Part shown: positions 8,491-18,239 of the stretch, in pieces
How positions within the stretch are numbered: the stretch's first letter is position 1
Layout: every line of letters begins with the position of its first letter
Assembly (NCBI GenBank): GCA_045604155.1
Contig: JAZUNN010000046.1
Coordinates: forward strand, 1-64,000
From: JAISGQ01 sp045604155
GTDB taxonomy: Bacteria > Bacillota > Clostridia > Oscillospirales > Acutalibacteraceae
Length of the DNA stretch: 64,000 bases
Direction of reading: 5' to 3'
Made by a program: the position numbers and the translations under genes
Notes under the pieces: model-generated
Seen by the model: the letters and a program-made list of their open reading frames with translations, nothing else
Database searches by the model: none
What the model was told of the DNA's origin: nothing

Positions 8491-10848
8491 TCAGTTGTCC
8501 AGAAGTACGATCTCTCCGTCCTTTGCATCAACAGTGATGACAGGCGGCAGATTTTCCATTCTGTCAATTATCATCTTTGCTATCTCGTCTTCAACTTCAC
8601 GGCGGATAAGATTACGCAAGTCTCTTGCAGCACTCTTACCGTCAACGGATTTTTCCGCAAGACATTCCACTGCGCTGTCGGTTATACGCAGCTCAACACC
8701 TCTCTCGGCAAGTGAAGGAATGTATTCCTCAAGCATAAGACGGGATATTTCAACAAAGTGTTCCTTCTCAAGAGGATTGAACACAACAACCTCGTCCACT
8801 CTTGCAAGGAATTCGGGGCGAAGGAATTCAGAAAGTGCCTTGAGTGCCTTTTCCTTTGATGCTTCCTTCTCGGTTTTGCCGAAGCCTATGGCTGATTCCT
8901 TGTTCTCGCTGCCTGCGTTTGAGGTCATGATTATGACGGTATTCTCAAAGTTTACCGTTCTGCCCTGTGCATCATTTATCTTTCCTTCATCAAGTATCTG
9001 AAGAAGAATGTTGAGCACATCAGGATGCGCTTTTTCGATTTCATCAAACAGAAGCACTGCATAGGGCTTTCTTCTCACCTTTTCGGTAAGCTGACCTGCT
9101 TCGTCATAGCCAACATATCCGGGAGGCGAGCCTATAATCTTGCTGACGGAGTGCTTTTCCATGAACTCGCTCATGTCGAGTCTGATCATTGTTTCGGGGG
9201 AATCGAAAAGTTCTGCGGAAAGAACCTTTACAAGCTCAGTCTTACCGACGCCTGTGGGACCTACAAAGATAAAGGATGAGGGTCTGCGTCTTGGGCTTAT
9301 CTGAACTCTGTTTCTTCTGATTGCAGCAGTTACAACGGACACCGCTTCATCCTGACCCTTGATCTTTGCCTTCAGTGCATTTTCAAGACCTGAAAGCTTT
9401 GAAAATTCAGACTCCTGGACTCTCATGGCATTGATACCTGTCCAGAGCTCGATGACATGAGCAAAATCATAGTCGGTTACATGGAAATTCATAACCGTAG
9501 GTTCAAGCTTTGCAAGCTCTTCTTCTATCTGGTTTACTTCCATCTGGATCTTGTAATACTGCTCAAAGTCAGGCTGGTCGACGCCTTCTGTCATTTCATT
9601 TTTCTGATCGTTGAGCTTTTTGAGCTTCAATGTCAGACTGTCGTAATGAGCAAGCTCCTTGTTTCTGAGTGTTGCACAGCTGCAGGCTTCATCAAGAAGG
9701 TCAATAGCCTTGTCAGGCAGGAATCTGTCGGTTATATAGCGTTCCGACATTCTTACTGCCTTTACAAGCAGCTCATCGGGAACAATGACACGGTGATGCT
9801 TTTCATAGTATTCCTTTATGCCTCTGAGCACTGCAATGGCATCCTCTACAGAGGGCTCAGTAACTGTTACGGGCTGGAATCTGCGCTCTAATGCGGTATC
9901 CTTTTCGATGTGTTTTCTGTATTCGGTAAATGTTGTTGCACCGATAACCTGAAGCTCTCCTCTGGACAATGCGGGCTTGAGAATATTGGCTGCATTCATT
10001 GAGCCTTCTGCATCGCCTGTACCCACAAGGTTGTGCACCTCGTCGATAAAGAGAATAATATTGCCTTCGGACTTCACTTCATCTATAAGACCCTTTATTC
10101 TGCTTTCAAACTGACCTCTGAACTGAGTTCCTGCAACAAGTGCTGTCAGATCAAGCATATGGACTTCCTTGTTTGCAAGGAGTACAGGAACTTCGCCTGC
10201 TGCTATCTTAAGAGCAAGTCCTTCAACTATTGCAGTTTTACCTACACCGGGCTCACCGATAAGGCAGGGGTTGTTCTTTGTTCTGCGGCTGAGAATCTGG
10301 ATCATTCTTTCAATCTCACGATCTCTGCCGATAACTCTGTCAAGCTTGCCTTCTGCCGCCTTTTTGGTCAGGTTAGTGCAGTAACCGTCAAGGAAGCTGC
10401 GCTTTTTGGATTTTGGCGCTTTTTTACCCTTTTTCTTTTTGTCTTTTTTCTCGTCGGAATATGCGGCTCCACCCATTTCGAAGCTTCCGCCGAACACACT
10501 CAGAGGTGAATTCTGATTATCATCATCCTCTTCTGCATCAGGGATTTCACCGTCGGCGACAGCAAGAGTTTCCTCATCCTCGTCGTCATCATCTTCATCG
10601 AAATCTTCATTGGCGCCAAAAAGGCCGGGAAAAGGGAGCTCTCCGTTTTCAGCCATTTCAGCAACATGATTTTCCATTTCCTCTATCTGTTCTTCACTCA
10701 TTCCGAGCTGCTTTATAAGTGCATCCACTTGAGGAATTTTAAGCTCCCTTGCGCAGGTCATGCACAGTCCTTCATTTTTTCCGTCCTCGCCGAATCCCGA
10801 TGAAAGGAACACGACTGCCTGACGTTTTTTGCATCTTGAACAAATCAT
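8491..10848 (-). CDS. clpE: ClpE-type AAA+ unfoldase (Clp protease ATPase subunit)
   Basis: An HSP100 unfoldase of 785 residues. A Cys4 zinc finger at the N-terminus (C3, C6, C29, C32) with no Clp_N repeats defines the ClpE branch. Next is a linker with an acidic run (EDDDDEDEE) and then a lysine run. AAA-1 has Walker A GEPGVGKT near 197; a UVR-like coiled middle segment follows; AAA-2 has GPTGVGKT near 525. The IGF tripeptide in SAIGFG sits where ClpC/ClpE proteins dock ClpP, so it should feed ClpP. The start at 10848 has AAGGAG eight bases upstream; the extension to 10890 lacks homology. I saw no clear CtsR box. Confidence 0.88.
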   Translation of the reverse strand: MICSRCKKRQAVVFLSSGFGEDGKNEGLCMTCARELKIPQVDALIKQLGMSEEQIEEMENHVAEMAENGELPFPGLFGANEDFDEDDDDEDEETLAVADGEIPDAEEDDDNQNSPLSVFGGSFEMGGAAYSDEKKDKKKKGKKAPKSKKRSFLDGYCTNLTKKAAEGKLDRVIGRDREIERMIQILSRRTKNNPCLIGEPGVGKTAIVEGLALKIAAGEVPVLLANKEVHMLDLTALVAGTQFRGQFESRIKGLIDEVKSEGNIILFIDEVHNLVGTGDAEGSMNAANILKPALSRGELQVIGATTFTEYRKHIEKDTALERRFQPVTVTEPSVEDAIAVLRGIKEYYEKHHRVIVPDELLVKAVRMSERYITDRFLPDKAIDLLDEACSCATLRNKELAHYDSLTLKLKKLNDQKNEMTEGVDQPDFEQYYKIQMEVNQIEEELAKLEPTVMNFHVTDYDFAHVIELWTGINAMRVQESEFSKLSGLENALKAKIKGQDEAVSVVTAAIRRNRVQISPRRRPSSFIFVGPTGVGKTELVKVLSAELFDSPETMIRLDMSEFMEKHSVSKIIGSPPGYVGYDEAGQLTEKVRRKPYAVLLFDEIEKAHPDVLNILLQILDEGKINDAQGRTVNFENTVIIMTSNAGSENKESAIGFGKTEKEASKEKALKALSEFLRPEFLARVDEVVVFNPLEKEHFVEISRLMLEEYIPSLAERGVELRITDSAVECLAEKSVDGKSAARDLRNLIRREVEDEIAKMIIDRMENLPPVITVDAKDGEIVLLDN

Positions 10849-10882
10849 ATTGTTCTCCTTTTCAATAACATATAATAAGTAT

Positions 10883-10912
10883 GTGGGCATAGCCGGAAAT
10901 GGCTACGCCCAC
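10883..10912 (-). terminator. hairpin between pgsA and clpE
   Basis: GTGGGCATAGCC pairs with GGCTACGCCCAC (one wobble) around a six-base loop. It follows the pgsA stop on the minus strand, but the U-tract after it is poor. It may terminate weakly or process the transcript before clpE. Confidence 0.5.
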
Positions 10913-10918
10913 TTTCAA

Positions 10919-11542
10919 TCAGTGGATGCCCTCTCTGATCTTGCTGACATCGACCACCTGGTCTTCACCCTCAGGGCCTTTTCCATTAAGTATCTTTATG
11001 CCGAGTATTACATAGAAAATGAGTGCAATGATCATAATCACTGCAGATGCGGTAATAAGTCCTGCAACGATTGCAGATTTATGAGGCACGCCCTCAGCAC
11101 CGATCACGACAACTGCCGCTGTCATAAACAGATAAAATGCTGCTGTTGCAACCTTTCCCCACCACTGAGCCTTTACCATCTTTCTTCCAAGCTTCATAAG
11201 AACGATGCCGCCGATGACCATGATAACTTCCTTTGCCAGCATTGCAGCAAAGAGAGGTGTGATAAACCAGTAGCTGTTCCTGAACTTGATCCATACACAG
11301 ACAAGTACAGCTGCAAGAGTGAGCTTGTCCGCTACCGGATCAAGAAGCTTGCCAAGATCTGTTACCTGATTCAGCTTTCTTGCAACATATCCGTCGAACA
11401 GGTCTGTTGCGCCTGAAAGCACGAGAATAATTCCCGCAATCATATACTGTCTGTGTGTGTTTTCCATATCCATAAGAAACACTACACAGAACACAGGTAT
11501 CAGCAGTATTCTGAAAATGCTCATTGCATTAGGAATAGTCAT
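10919..11542 (-). CDS. pgsA: CDP-diacylglycerol-glycerol-3-phosphate 3-phosphatidyltransferase
   Basis: An integral membrane CDP-alcohol phosphotransferase of 207 residues that makes phosphatidylglycerol phosphate, the first committed step to phosphatidylglycerol and cardiolipin. The full family signature is present: D47-x2-D50-G-x2-A-R-x8-G-x3-D68-x3-D72. Four to five hydrophobic helices follow. The C-terminal 20 residues are charged. The start at 11542 has GGTGAA upstream. It lies 32 bases after cvpA in the same direction. Confidence 0.9.
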   Translation of the reverse strand: MTIPNAMSIFRILLIPVFCVVFLMDMENTHRQYMIAGIILVLSGATDLFDGYVARKLNQVTDLGKLLDPVADKLTLAAVLVCVWIKFRNSYWFITPLFAAMLAKEVIMVIGGIVLMKLGRKMVKAQWWGKVATAAFYLFMTAAVVVIGAEGVPHKSAIVAGLITASAVIMIIALIFYVILGIKILNGKGPEGEDQVVDVSKIREGIH

Positions 11543-11574
11543 ATTATTTCACCATAACTCCCATTTTCTTTGTT

Positions 11575-12300
11575 TTACATTCCCATAGGATATATACCCT
11601 TTCCAAGGAACAACGTCACAACATTATTGTGATAAAATAGTTTGAATAAAAACGATGTGCTGAAGAAATTTGTCATTTCAAGCGGTTTGTCCCAGAATGC
11701 GGGAAGCATGAACTGTATAACCGTGATTGCAAAAATCAGCATAACCATTGCCTTGAATGCTCCGAACACACTGCAAAGTGCTGTGTTGACAACAACTCTG
11801 TCAGGAGTGTAAAGCAGGTTTTCAACTGTTGCTGCAGCTGCTTTGAGAAGAAACATAAAGGCGATAAACAGAATAAGGAAGAAAACTGCTCTGAAAACAC
11901 CCTCAATAACAGGTCTTGCAACAATATCGGTTATCTGCCTTGATGCAGTATTACTTGTTGAATGTACCAGCGAATCAACCTCTGCACGGGTTTCTGCTGT
12001 TGCAACGCCATAGCTTTCAGCTGCATTCTTTACCATTGTGGGCATTTCCTGCATGACTGCATTATAGCCTGCTGTAATTTTGCTGCCTACTACCTGCTTG
12101 TCAAGCTTTTCTGCAATGGCAGGTCTGAAAAAGCTCTTGTAGGAAAATTCTGAAAGAACTATAGAAAGCGGAATTGCAAAAACAATGGAAAAGAAATAGC
12201 ACATGGTTTCCATCAGACAACGCAGCTGTGTTGTCTTTCGGTTTTTGTATATATACAGTACAAAAAGACCGATTATTACCAGATCGATAAGAATACCCAT
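11575..12300 (-). CDS. CvpA family membrane protein
   Basis: A 241-residue protein with an N-terminal hydrophobic helix and two or three more hydrophobic segments near residues 145-170 and 190-215. The long middle region lacks hydrophobic stretches. This fits the CvpA/colicin V production family. The start at 12300 follows AGGAGGG by six bases. The molecular role of the family is unsettled; here it precedes pgsA. Confidence 0.75.
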   Translation of the reverse strand: MGILIDLVIIGLFVLYIYKNRKTTQLRCLMETMCYFFSIVFAIPLSIVLSEFSYKSFFRPAIAEKLDKQVVGSKITAGYNAVMQEMPTMVKNAAESYGVATAETRAEVDSLVHSTSNTASRQITDIVARPVIEGVFRAVFFLILFIAFMFLLKAAAATVENLLYTPDRVVVNTALCSVFGAFKAMVMLIFAITVIQFMLPAFWDKPLEMTNFFSTSFLFKLFYHNNVVTLFLGKGIYPMGM

Positions 12301-12397
12301 TCATACCCTCCTGCGTGTATATATCTTCTAAACCATTATATTATAACACGCTGAACATTTTCTGACAAGTAATAATAAGCAAAGTAAATCACATTTT

Positions 12398-13078
12398 TTA
12401 CTTTTTCTGAGCCTTTCTCGATGTCAGATATTCTATGCTTCGCTCAATAACTGTTTTTGAAGCCTCAGGCATGGGGTTATCTGCGTTTCTGTAATCAAAG
12501 GAATCGGTAAAACCCTTGAAATCCTTATCCAGTTCTTTCGCCTTCTTCAGTGCAAGCTCATTTGCACTTGCCATAAATTCACCGTAGAGCTTGCCGAGAG
12601 GCTTGATTGCCTTCTGAGCAAGTCTTCTGTAATGTGTCAGGCAGAGATGATCCTGAGAAGCAAAAAGTTCTCTGAATGACTGCTCATTTTTATAATTCTT
12701 TATTACTGTGTCGAGATGTCTGTCAAAATGGCGCTCAATATAGTCACAGACAAAGCAGCTTTCTTCCATTTCTTCAAGCTTTGCCAGTGTTCCCTTATCT
12801 GTCTTCTGCAGGAAATTGGTTTCCACGTACTGAAGATGGGTGTGGAGCATAAGTGCAATAGGCAAGCGCTGACGGTTTGAAAGAAGCATCATATTGAAAT
12901 GCCGCTCACAGAATCCGGTTTTATTTGTCATCTGGCGGATATCGGGCTCCATCATTGCTGCACCTGTAATATAGTCTATGTATTTTTCCTCAATACGGTT
13001 GCGCATGGAACATATGGGGCATCCGCACTTTTCTTCAAATATTTCATTTACGGGTATTGTACAGATATTTTCTCTCAT
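12398..13078 (-). CDS. DUF6062 family protein
   Basis: A 226-residue cytosolic protein with paired Cys/His motifs: CGCPICSMRNRIEEKYIDY at the N-terminus, GFCERHFNMM near residue 57, CFVCDYIERHFDRH near 107, and HLCLTHYRRL near 145. The regular CxxC and CxxH spacing suggests repeated metal-binding modules. I recognise it as the DUF6062 family found in Clostridia; its function is unknown. It stands alone and divergent from the DNA glycosylase gene. Confidence 0.75.
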   Translation of the reverse strand: MRENICTIPVNEIFEEKCGCPICSMRNRIEEKYIDYITGAAMMEPDIRQMTNKTGFCERHFNMMLLSNRQRLPIALMLHTHLQYVETNFLQKTDKGTLAKLEEMEESCFVCDYIERHFDRHLDTVIKNYKNEQSFRELFASQDHLCLTHYRRLAQKAIKPLGKLYGEFMASANELALKKAKELDKDFKGFTDSFDYRNADNPMPEASKTVIERSIEYLTSRKAQKK

Positions 13079-13189
13079 AACATACCTCCGTTCAGAATTT
13101 TTCCAATGTTAAAAAATAATATACCACATTTCTCTTCTTTATTGTATAATAATATAAAAATTTTATAATTTCAACATATGGAGGACGTA

Positions 13190-13999
13190 ATGTCACATAT
13201 TATTCTTAATTCAAGAGATAATTTTTCATTGGGAGCAACTGTACTCAGCGGTCAGTGCTTCCGCTGGAAGGAATCTGACGGCGGATATTCCGGCGTTGTC
13301 GACGGCTGCTGCGTAAAGGCGTTTCAGTATGGCGACAGTATAGAAATTCACGGCGATATTTCAAAAGGCGAGGAATTCTGGAAAAAATATTTCGATCTTG
13401 ACAGAGATTATTCTGCCATAAATGATGGAATCATCACTCTTGAACCCCGGCTCTCACAGTGTGAAACCTTTTCGAGAGGCGTGCGTATTCTCAGGCAGGA
13501 GCCCTTTGAGGCACTTTGCTCTTTCATTATTTCCCAGAACAACAATATTCCAAGAATCAGATCAATCATTTCAAAACTTTGTGAAAAATACGGTCAGAAA
13601 ACGGGAGATGATTTTTCTTTTCCCACCCCAGAAGAACTTTCAGCTGCTTCAGCCGATGAGTTTACCTCTCTCGGCATGGGTTACCGTGCACCTTATCTCG
13701 TTGATGCGGTGCGGCGGGTACTTGACGGAAGATTTGATATTGCTGCAGCCGCAGATATCCCTACTGATGAGCTTCGCCGTATGCTTCTTGAAATTCACGG
13801 TGTAGGTCCCAAGGTTGCGGAATGTGTTCTTCTCTACGGTTTTTCCCGCCTTGAGTGTTTCCCCGTGGACACGTGGATAAAAAAGGCCATGAATGAGATT
13901 TTCGGGAATGACTCTCCCCTGCTTTCATCACCTTATGCAGGAATTGCACAGCAATATATTTTTGAATATATCCGTGCAAACTATCAGAGAAAAAAATGA
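13190..13999 (+). CDS. 8-oxoguanine DNA glycosylase (OGG1 family)
   Basis: A base-excision repair enzyme of 269 residues in the HhH-GPD superfamily. The N-terminal OGG domain carries SGQCFRW. The helix-hairpin-helix motif IHGVGPKVAECVLLYG holds the catalytic lysine near residue 209, and PVDTW holds the catalytic aspartate near 226. It should remove 8-oxoguanine opposite cytosine and nick by beta-elimination. The start at 13190 was preferred over the ATG at 13178 because TGGAGG at 13179-13184 then lies five bases before it. mnmA follows after 13 bases. Confidence 0.88.
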   Translation: MSHIILNSRDNFSLGATVLSGQCFRWKESDGGYSGVVDGCCVKAFQYGDSIEIHGDISKGEEFWKKYFDLDRDYSAINDGIITLEPRLSQCETFSRGVRILRQEPFEALCSFIISQNNNIPRIRSIISKLCEKYGQKTGDDFSFPTPEELSAASADEFTSLGMGYRAPYLVDAVRRVLDGRFDIAAAADIPTDELRRMLLEIHGVGPKVAECVLLYGFSRLECFPVDTWIKKAMNEIFGNDSPLLSSPYAGIAQQYIFEYIRANYQRKK

Positions 14000-14012
14000 A
14001 AGGAGCAATGGC

Positions 14013-15053
14013 ATGAAAATACTTGTGGGTATGAGCGGTGGTGTCGATTCATCGGCTGCAGCTCTTCTGCTCAGGCAGCAGGGGCATGATGTCACAGGCT
14101 GCACCATGATACTTCGTGACAGCGAGGACGGATGCGGTGCTCAGCTCGATGCTCTTGATGCCGCAAATGTATGCCGTATTATCGGTATTGATCATATTAC
14201 CCTTGACTTTCGAAGTGAGTTTGACAAAAAAGTTATGTCACCTTTCTGTTCTGAATACATGACAGCCCATACGCCCAATCCATGCATCGAATGCAACAAA
14301 CACATAAAATTCGGTGCAATGCTGAATTATGCCTTGGAAAAAGGATTTGACTGCATTGCTACGGGACACTACGCAAAACGTGTCTATAATTCCGACAGCG
14401 GATTGTATGAACTTCATCAGGCAGATCACAAAGACCAAAGTTATTTCTTATGTCAACTAAGCCAGCACCAACTAAGCAAAACCATCTTCCCTCTTGCCGA
14501 TATGAGCAAGGACGAAATCCGTGCTGCAGCGCTTAATCATGAACTTCCCGTACATGCAAAACGTGACAGCCAGGATATATGTTTCATCCCCGACGGCAAT
14601 GTATCAGGTTTTCTTTCTGCCCGTGGTTTTGAGCTTTTTCCCGGTGATATTGTCAATGAAAAAATGGAAAAAGTCGGACGTCACCCCGGCGCTCAGGCTT
14701 ATACCGTCGGACAGAGAAAAGGGCTTGGCGGCGGCTTTCCTGAGCCGATGTTTGTAATAAAAGTAGATGCTGAAAACAACCGTCTTGTTATAGGCGGTGC
14801 AAAAAGCCTTTTTTCCTCCCGTGTATTCGTACGTAATATTAGTTTTGTTGCGGGCAACCCTCCCGCTGAAAGCTTCCGTGCATCGGTAAAGCTTCGTTTC
14901 GGCTCCAGAGGCGATGATGCTCTTATAACCATAATTTCAGGTGACAGTGCAGTTATTGAGTTTGATAACCCGCAGCGTGCACCTACTCCCGGACAGAGTG
15001 CTGTTTTCTATTCCGAAGGCCGTATGCTGGGCGGAGGGTATATACGCAACTGA
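14013..15053 (+). CDS. mnmA: tRNA-specific 2-thiouridylase MnmA
   Basis: This enzyme makes s2U34 in Lys, Glu and Gln tRNAs by adenylating U34 and transferring sulfur. The PP-loop SGGVDSSAA is at residues 8-16. The two catalytic cysteines lie in NPCIEC (about 90) and QDICFIPDGN (about 189). The C-terminal half has the usual beta-barrel with TVGQRKGLGG. The protein has 346 residues, near the family norm. The start at 14013 follows AGGAG at 14001-14005; the longer upstream frame overlaps the glycosylase gene and lacks homology. Confidence 0.93.
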   Translation: MKILVGMSGGVDSSAAALLLRQQGHDVTGCTMILRDSEDGCGAQLDALDAANVCRIIGIDHITLDFRSEFDKKVMSPFCSEYMTAHTPNPCIECNKHIKFGAMLNYALEKGFDCIATGHYAKRVYNSDSGLYELHQADHKDQSYFLCQLSQHQLSKTIFPLADMSKDEIRAAALNHELPVHAKRDSQDICFIPDGNVSGFLSARGFELFPGDIVNEKMEKVGRHPGAQAYTVGQRKGLGGGFPEPMFVIKVDAENNRLVIGGAKSLFSSRVFVRNISFVAGNPPAESFRASVKLRFGSRGDDALITIISGDSAVIEFDNPQRAPTPGQSAVFYSEGRMLGGGYIRN

Positions 15054-15144
15054 TTATTTTTGCTTTTTTTCATTTTCCTATCGCTTTTATTCCCCTGCTG
15101 TTGTATAATATTTTAACTAATTTCAAATTGACAGGTGAGGTTTT

Positions 15145-18100
15145 ATGATTCGTCAAAAGATCAAATATGCTATCGACAAATTTTCGTGGGCATTCGTTCT
15201 CATCTATGCAGGAATTTTTGCCCATGTATTTGTTATTTCCCTGCTCGTATGCCAGTCAAAGGATTTATCAACCCCCTACAGCTTTACCATGTCCTTTGTT
15301 CTCGGCTGTTTATCCCTCCTGATTTTCAGGACTTGGCTCAATGACACTGACAGGCGCCTTAAGCCGCCTTCAGACAAAAAGTCCACAAAAGTGTACGTTC
15401 TGCTTGGAGGTCTCCTTGCCTTTTCTGCAATAATACTTGTTTATCTCAATCTCGGTGTCTATCCTTTCGGTGACCGCAGTGTACTTATTATCGATATGCA
15501 CCATCAGTATGTTGCATTTTTCTCTTCTCTCAGAGAAAAAACCTTCGGCATTTTCAGCGGTGACAGCTTCTTTTATTCAAGTCATGTAGGTCTTGGCTCA
15601 GGTTACATTTCCCTTTTTGCCTATTATCTCAGCAGCCCCTTCAATCTGCTTATCATGCTGTTTCCCCGTGAGCTTCTCACCGAAGCCATCGCTCTTATTA
15701 CCATTCTTAAAATAGGCTGTGCAGGACTTACTTTCTCTGCTTTTGCACGTGGCATGACAAAGCGAAATGATTTTTCCATTTCAGTCATGTCTGCTGCATA
15801 TGCACTTATGATGTATATGCTTGCCTATTCCTGGGATGTCATGTGGCTTGACAGCATCATCCTTCTCCCTCTTATTATCTATGGCCTGCATATCTGGCTT
15901 GAAAACAAGAATCCTGTTTTATACATCATTTCCCTCGCAGGCGCTATAATCACCAATTACTATATCGCCTTCATGATCTGTGTTTTTGTTGTATTCTATT
16001 TCTTTGCTCATATCATCATCCATTCAAAAGGCTGGCGTGTGCGTGATTATATTTCAAGAACACTCCGTTTTGCCTGGGCATCTCTCCTCGGCGGCGGAAT
16101 AAGCGCATTTCTCCTTTTCCCCACCGCCATCTACCTGCAGTACACTTCCGGTGCAGACGATGTATTTGCACGTGACATATCCACTTATTTCGATCTTTTC
16201 GATCTTTTCGGACGTGCAATGTACTCCTCTTCTCCCTCTATCCGAGGCGATGCGCTGCCCAATATTTACTGCTCTGTTCTTGCAGTCCTGCTTATTGTTA
16301 TCTTCTTCCTCTGCAAGGCAATTTCCTTAAGAAAGAAAATCGCATACGGACTTCTGTTACTCACATTTGTCGAATTTGCATCCATAAACTTTACTTACTT
16401 CCTGATGCACGGTATGCACTTTCCCAACGACCTTCCTCACCGTTTTGCATTCCTTATAACCTTTGCAATGCTTCTTATGGCAGTTGAAGTAATTTCAAAG
16501 CTCCATGCTGTTACGGCAAAGGATGTAGGAATTGCACTGTTCATATGCATTGGAGGACTTGCTCTTACCGAAATCATCGGTAACGAAGAACCTACAGTCA
16601 CTCTCATTTATACAAGTCTTACCTTCCTTGTTATTTATTCGGAAATTCTGTTCCTGGCAACAAAAAAGAAGCTTCGCAGGTCACTTGCCTTTGTTCTTCT
16701 TATCTCCGTGGTATTTATTGAAATGGTATCAAACGGCATTGTCACCGTTACAACCATGCGTGATACAGAGGTCTATACAAAGCGAGCCGACTTCACCGAT
16801 GATTATGAAATAATAAGTGAATCCGTAAACTTTGTGGAAGACCTGAACACTCCTCACTACCGCATGGAGCTGCTTCCCAGAAAGACCTGCAATGATCCTT
16901 CACTTTTCGGTTACTCCGGTCTTACCGTATTTGCTTCCAGTAATGATCAGTCAGTAATCACTCTTATGGGGGCCATGGGATATGCTAACAACGGAGTAAA
17001 CAGCCATATGTACAACTCCTTTGTTCCTGTTTCCGACTCCATACTCAATCTCCGTTATCTTGTTCATACAAATAATTTCTCTCATGCACAGCTTAACAAT
17101 ATCGCCACTGTTGAGGCCGGTGACGATATCCGTTATGTCTACGAAAACCCCTATGTTCTTTCAAGAGGATTTGTCACAGATGATGATATTCTCTTTGACT
17201 GGAACTACACCTCAAACAATCCTTTTGAAGTTCAGAACACCTTTGTCACTGCCGCATCTGACGCTCCTGAGGTTTATAAGATGCATTATCCCACTGTGGA
17301 AAATGCAATCCCTGTAAACAGCACTGTTTCATTTGATAAGACATTTTTCCATGTCACTCCCAACGGTGCCGGTGATGCATCCTTTACGGCAGTTATCCCC
17401 ATTACTGCCACGGACCTTATTTCCGGATCCGATGCAAGTTTTGCAACCAGACAGTATTATGTATATATTGACTGTCGTGCCGCAGACAGCATAAGCGTTT
17501 CCGCAGGAAGCAACAGCTTCTCCTCAAGCCCCAATGAACCTTATATTATTGACCTTGGTTCCCTTTCTGCAGGAAACTCCATAAATGTCACAATCAACAC
17601 ATCCATGGAATGTGTAGGTAATATCTTTGTTGCGTCAATGACTCATGGCAGTTTCTCTGAAGCTATTGATGCACTCTCAGAAAATCAGCTTGTTATCTCA
17701 TCCTACAGTGAATCCGCATTCTCAGGTACTGCAGATGTCAGCGAAGGCGGTGTAATGTTCACTTCAATTCCCTATGACAAGGGATGGAAGGTAACTGTCG
17801 ACGGTCACGAAACCGAAACATTCAAACTTGGTGATGCACTGCTCGGTTTCAATATTGCCAGCGGTGAGCATAGTGTAAAATTTGAATACACTCCCAGCGG
17901 AATGACCGCAGGCGTTATTGTCAGCATTCTTTCTCTTCTGTTCTTTGCTGCAGTATGTATTGTTTACTGCATGCCCGACACAAGAAGAAAGCTTATTTCC
18001 AAGATGTCATGGCTTTCTTTCCTCGATAATGCTGCTGACCCTTCTGTAAGTCTTTATGCAGACAAGACAGTCGGCACTTCTGAAGATATACCTGAAACAG

Positions 18101-18168
18101 CTGTCAGATCGGATAATTTCACTGTTCTTGATGATCCTGCATTATTCGATGATGACTTTGAACTCTGA
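15145..18168 (+). CDS. giant YfhO-family membrane protein
   Basis: A 1007-residue polytopic protein. A series of hydrophobic helices runs from about residue 15 to 540, then comes a large extracellular beta-rich domain (about 550-930), one final helix and an acidic cytosolic tail. Motifs such as YPFGDRSVLIIDMHHQYVAF and EFASINFTYFLMHGMHFPND match the YfhO family, which is GT-C-like and tied to lipid-linked sugar decoration of wall polymers in Gram-positives. The start at 15145 has AGGTGAGG upstream, and TATAAT at 15104-15109 may be its -10. It is a single-gene unit ended by a strong terminator. Confidence 0.82.
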   Translation: MIRQKIKYAIDKFSWAFVLIYAGIFAHVFVISLLVCQSKDLSTPYSFTMSFVLGCLSLLIFRTWLNDTDRRLKPPSDKKSTKVYVLLGGLLAFSAIILVYLNLGVYPFGDRSVLIIDMHHQYVAFFSSLREKTFGIFSGDSFFYSSHVGLGSGYISLFAYYLSSPFNLLIMLFPRELLTEAIALITILKIGCAGLTFSAFARGMTKRNDFSISVMSAAYALMMYMLAYSWDVMWLDSIILLPLIIYGLHIWLENKNPVLYIISLAGAIITNYYIAFMICVFVVFYFFAHIIIHSKGWRVRDYISRTLRFAWASLLGGGISAFLLFPTAIYLQYTSGADDVFARDISTYFDLFDLFGRAMYSSSPSIRGDALPNIYCSVLAVLLIVIFFLCKAISLRKKIAYGLLLLTFVEFASINFTYFLMHGMHFPNDLPHRFAFLITFAMLLMAVEVISKLHAVTAKDVGIALFICIGGLALTEIIGNEEPTVTLIYTSLTFLVIYSEILFLATKKKLRRSLAFVLLISVVFIEMVSNGIVTVTTMRDTEVYTKRADFTDDYEIISESVNFVEDLNTPHYRMELLPRKTCNDPSLFGYSGLTVFASSNDQSVITLMGAMGYANNGVNSHMYNSFVPVSDSILNLRYLVHTNNFSHAQLNNIATVEAGDDIRYVYENPYVLSRGFVTDDDILFDWNYTSNNPFEVQNTFVTAASDAPEVYKMHYPTVENAIPVNSTVSFDKTFFHVTPNGAGDASFTAVIPITATDLISGSDASFATRQYYVYIDCRAADSISVSAGSNSFSSSPNEPYIIDLGSLSAGNSINVTINTSMECVGNIFVASMTHGSFSEAIDALSENQLVISSYSESAFSGTADVSEGGVMFTSIPYDKGWKVTVDGHETETFKLGDALLGFNIASGEHSVKFEYTPSGMTAGVIVSILSLLFFAAVCIVYCMPDTRRKLISKMSWLSFLDNAADPSVSLYADKTVGTSEDIPETAVRSDNFTVLDDPALFDDDFEL

Positions 18169-18190
18169 TATATATCTGAAATACTGATGC

Positions 18191-18226
18191 AAAAAGCTCC
18201 CGACCTATGTGGTCGGGAGCTTTAAA
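18191..18226. terminator. bidirectional terminator
   Basis: AAAGCTCCCGACC pairs perfectly with GGTCGGGAGCTTT around a five-base loop, flanked by A-rich and T-rich tracts. It separates the converging yfhO-like gene and the minus-strand membrane gene. Confidence 0.85.
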
Positions 18227-18239
18227 TTTAACTTCTTTT

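Noticed and set aside
10849..10918. A CtsR operator upstream of clpE
   Set aside because: No tandem heptad of the CtsR type could be read; only a hairpin is present.
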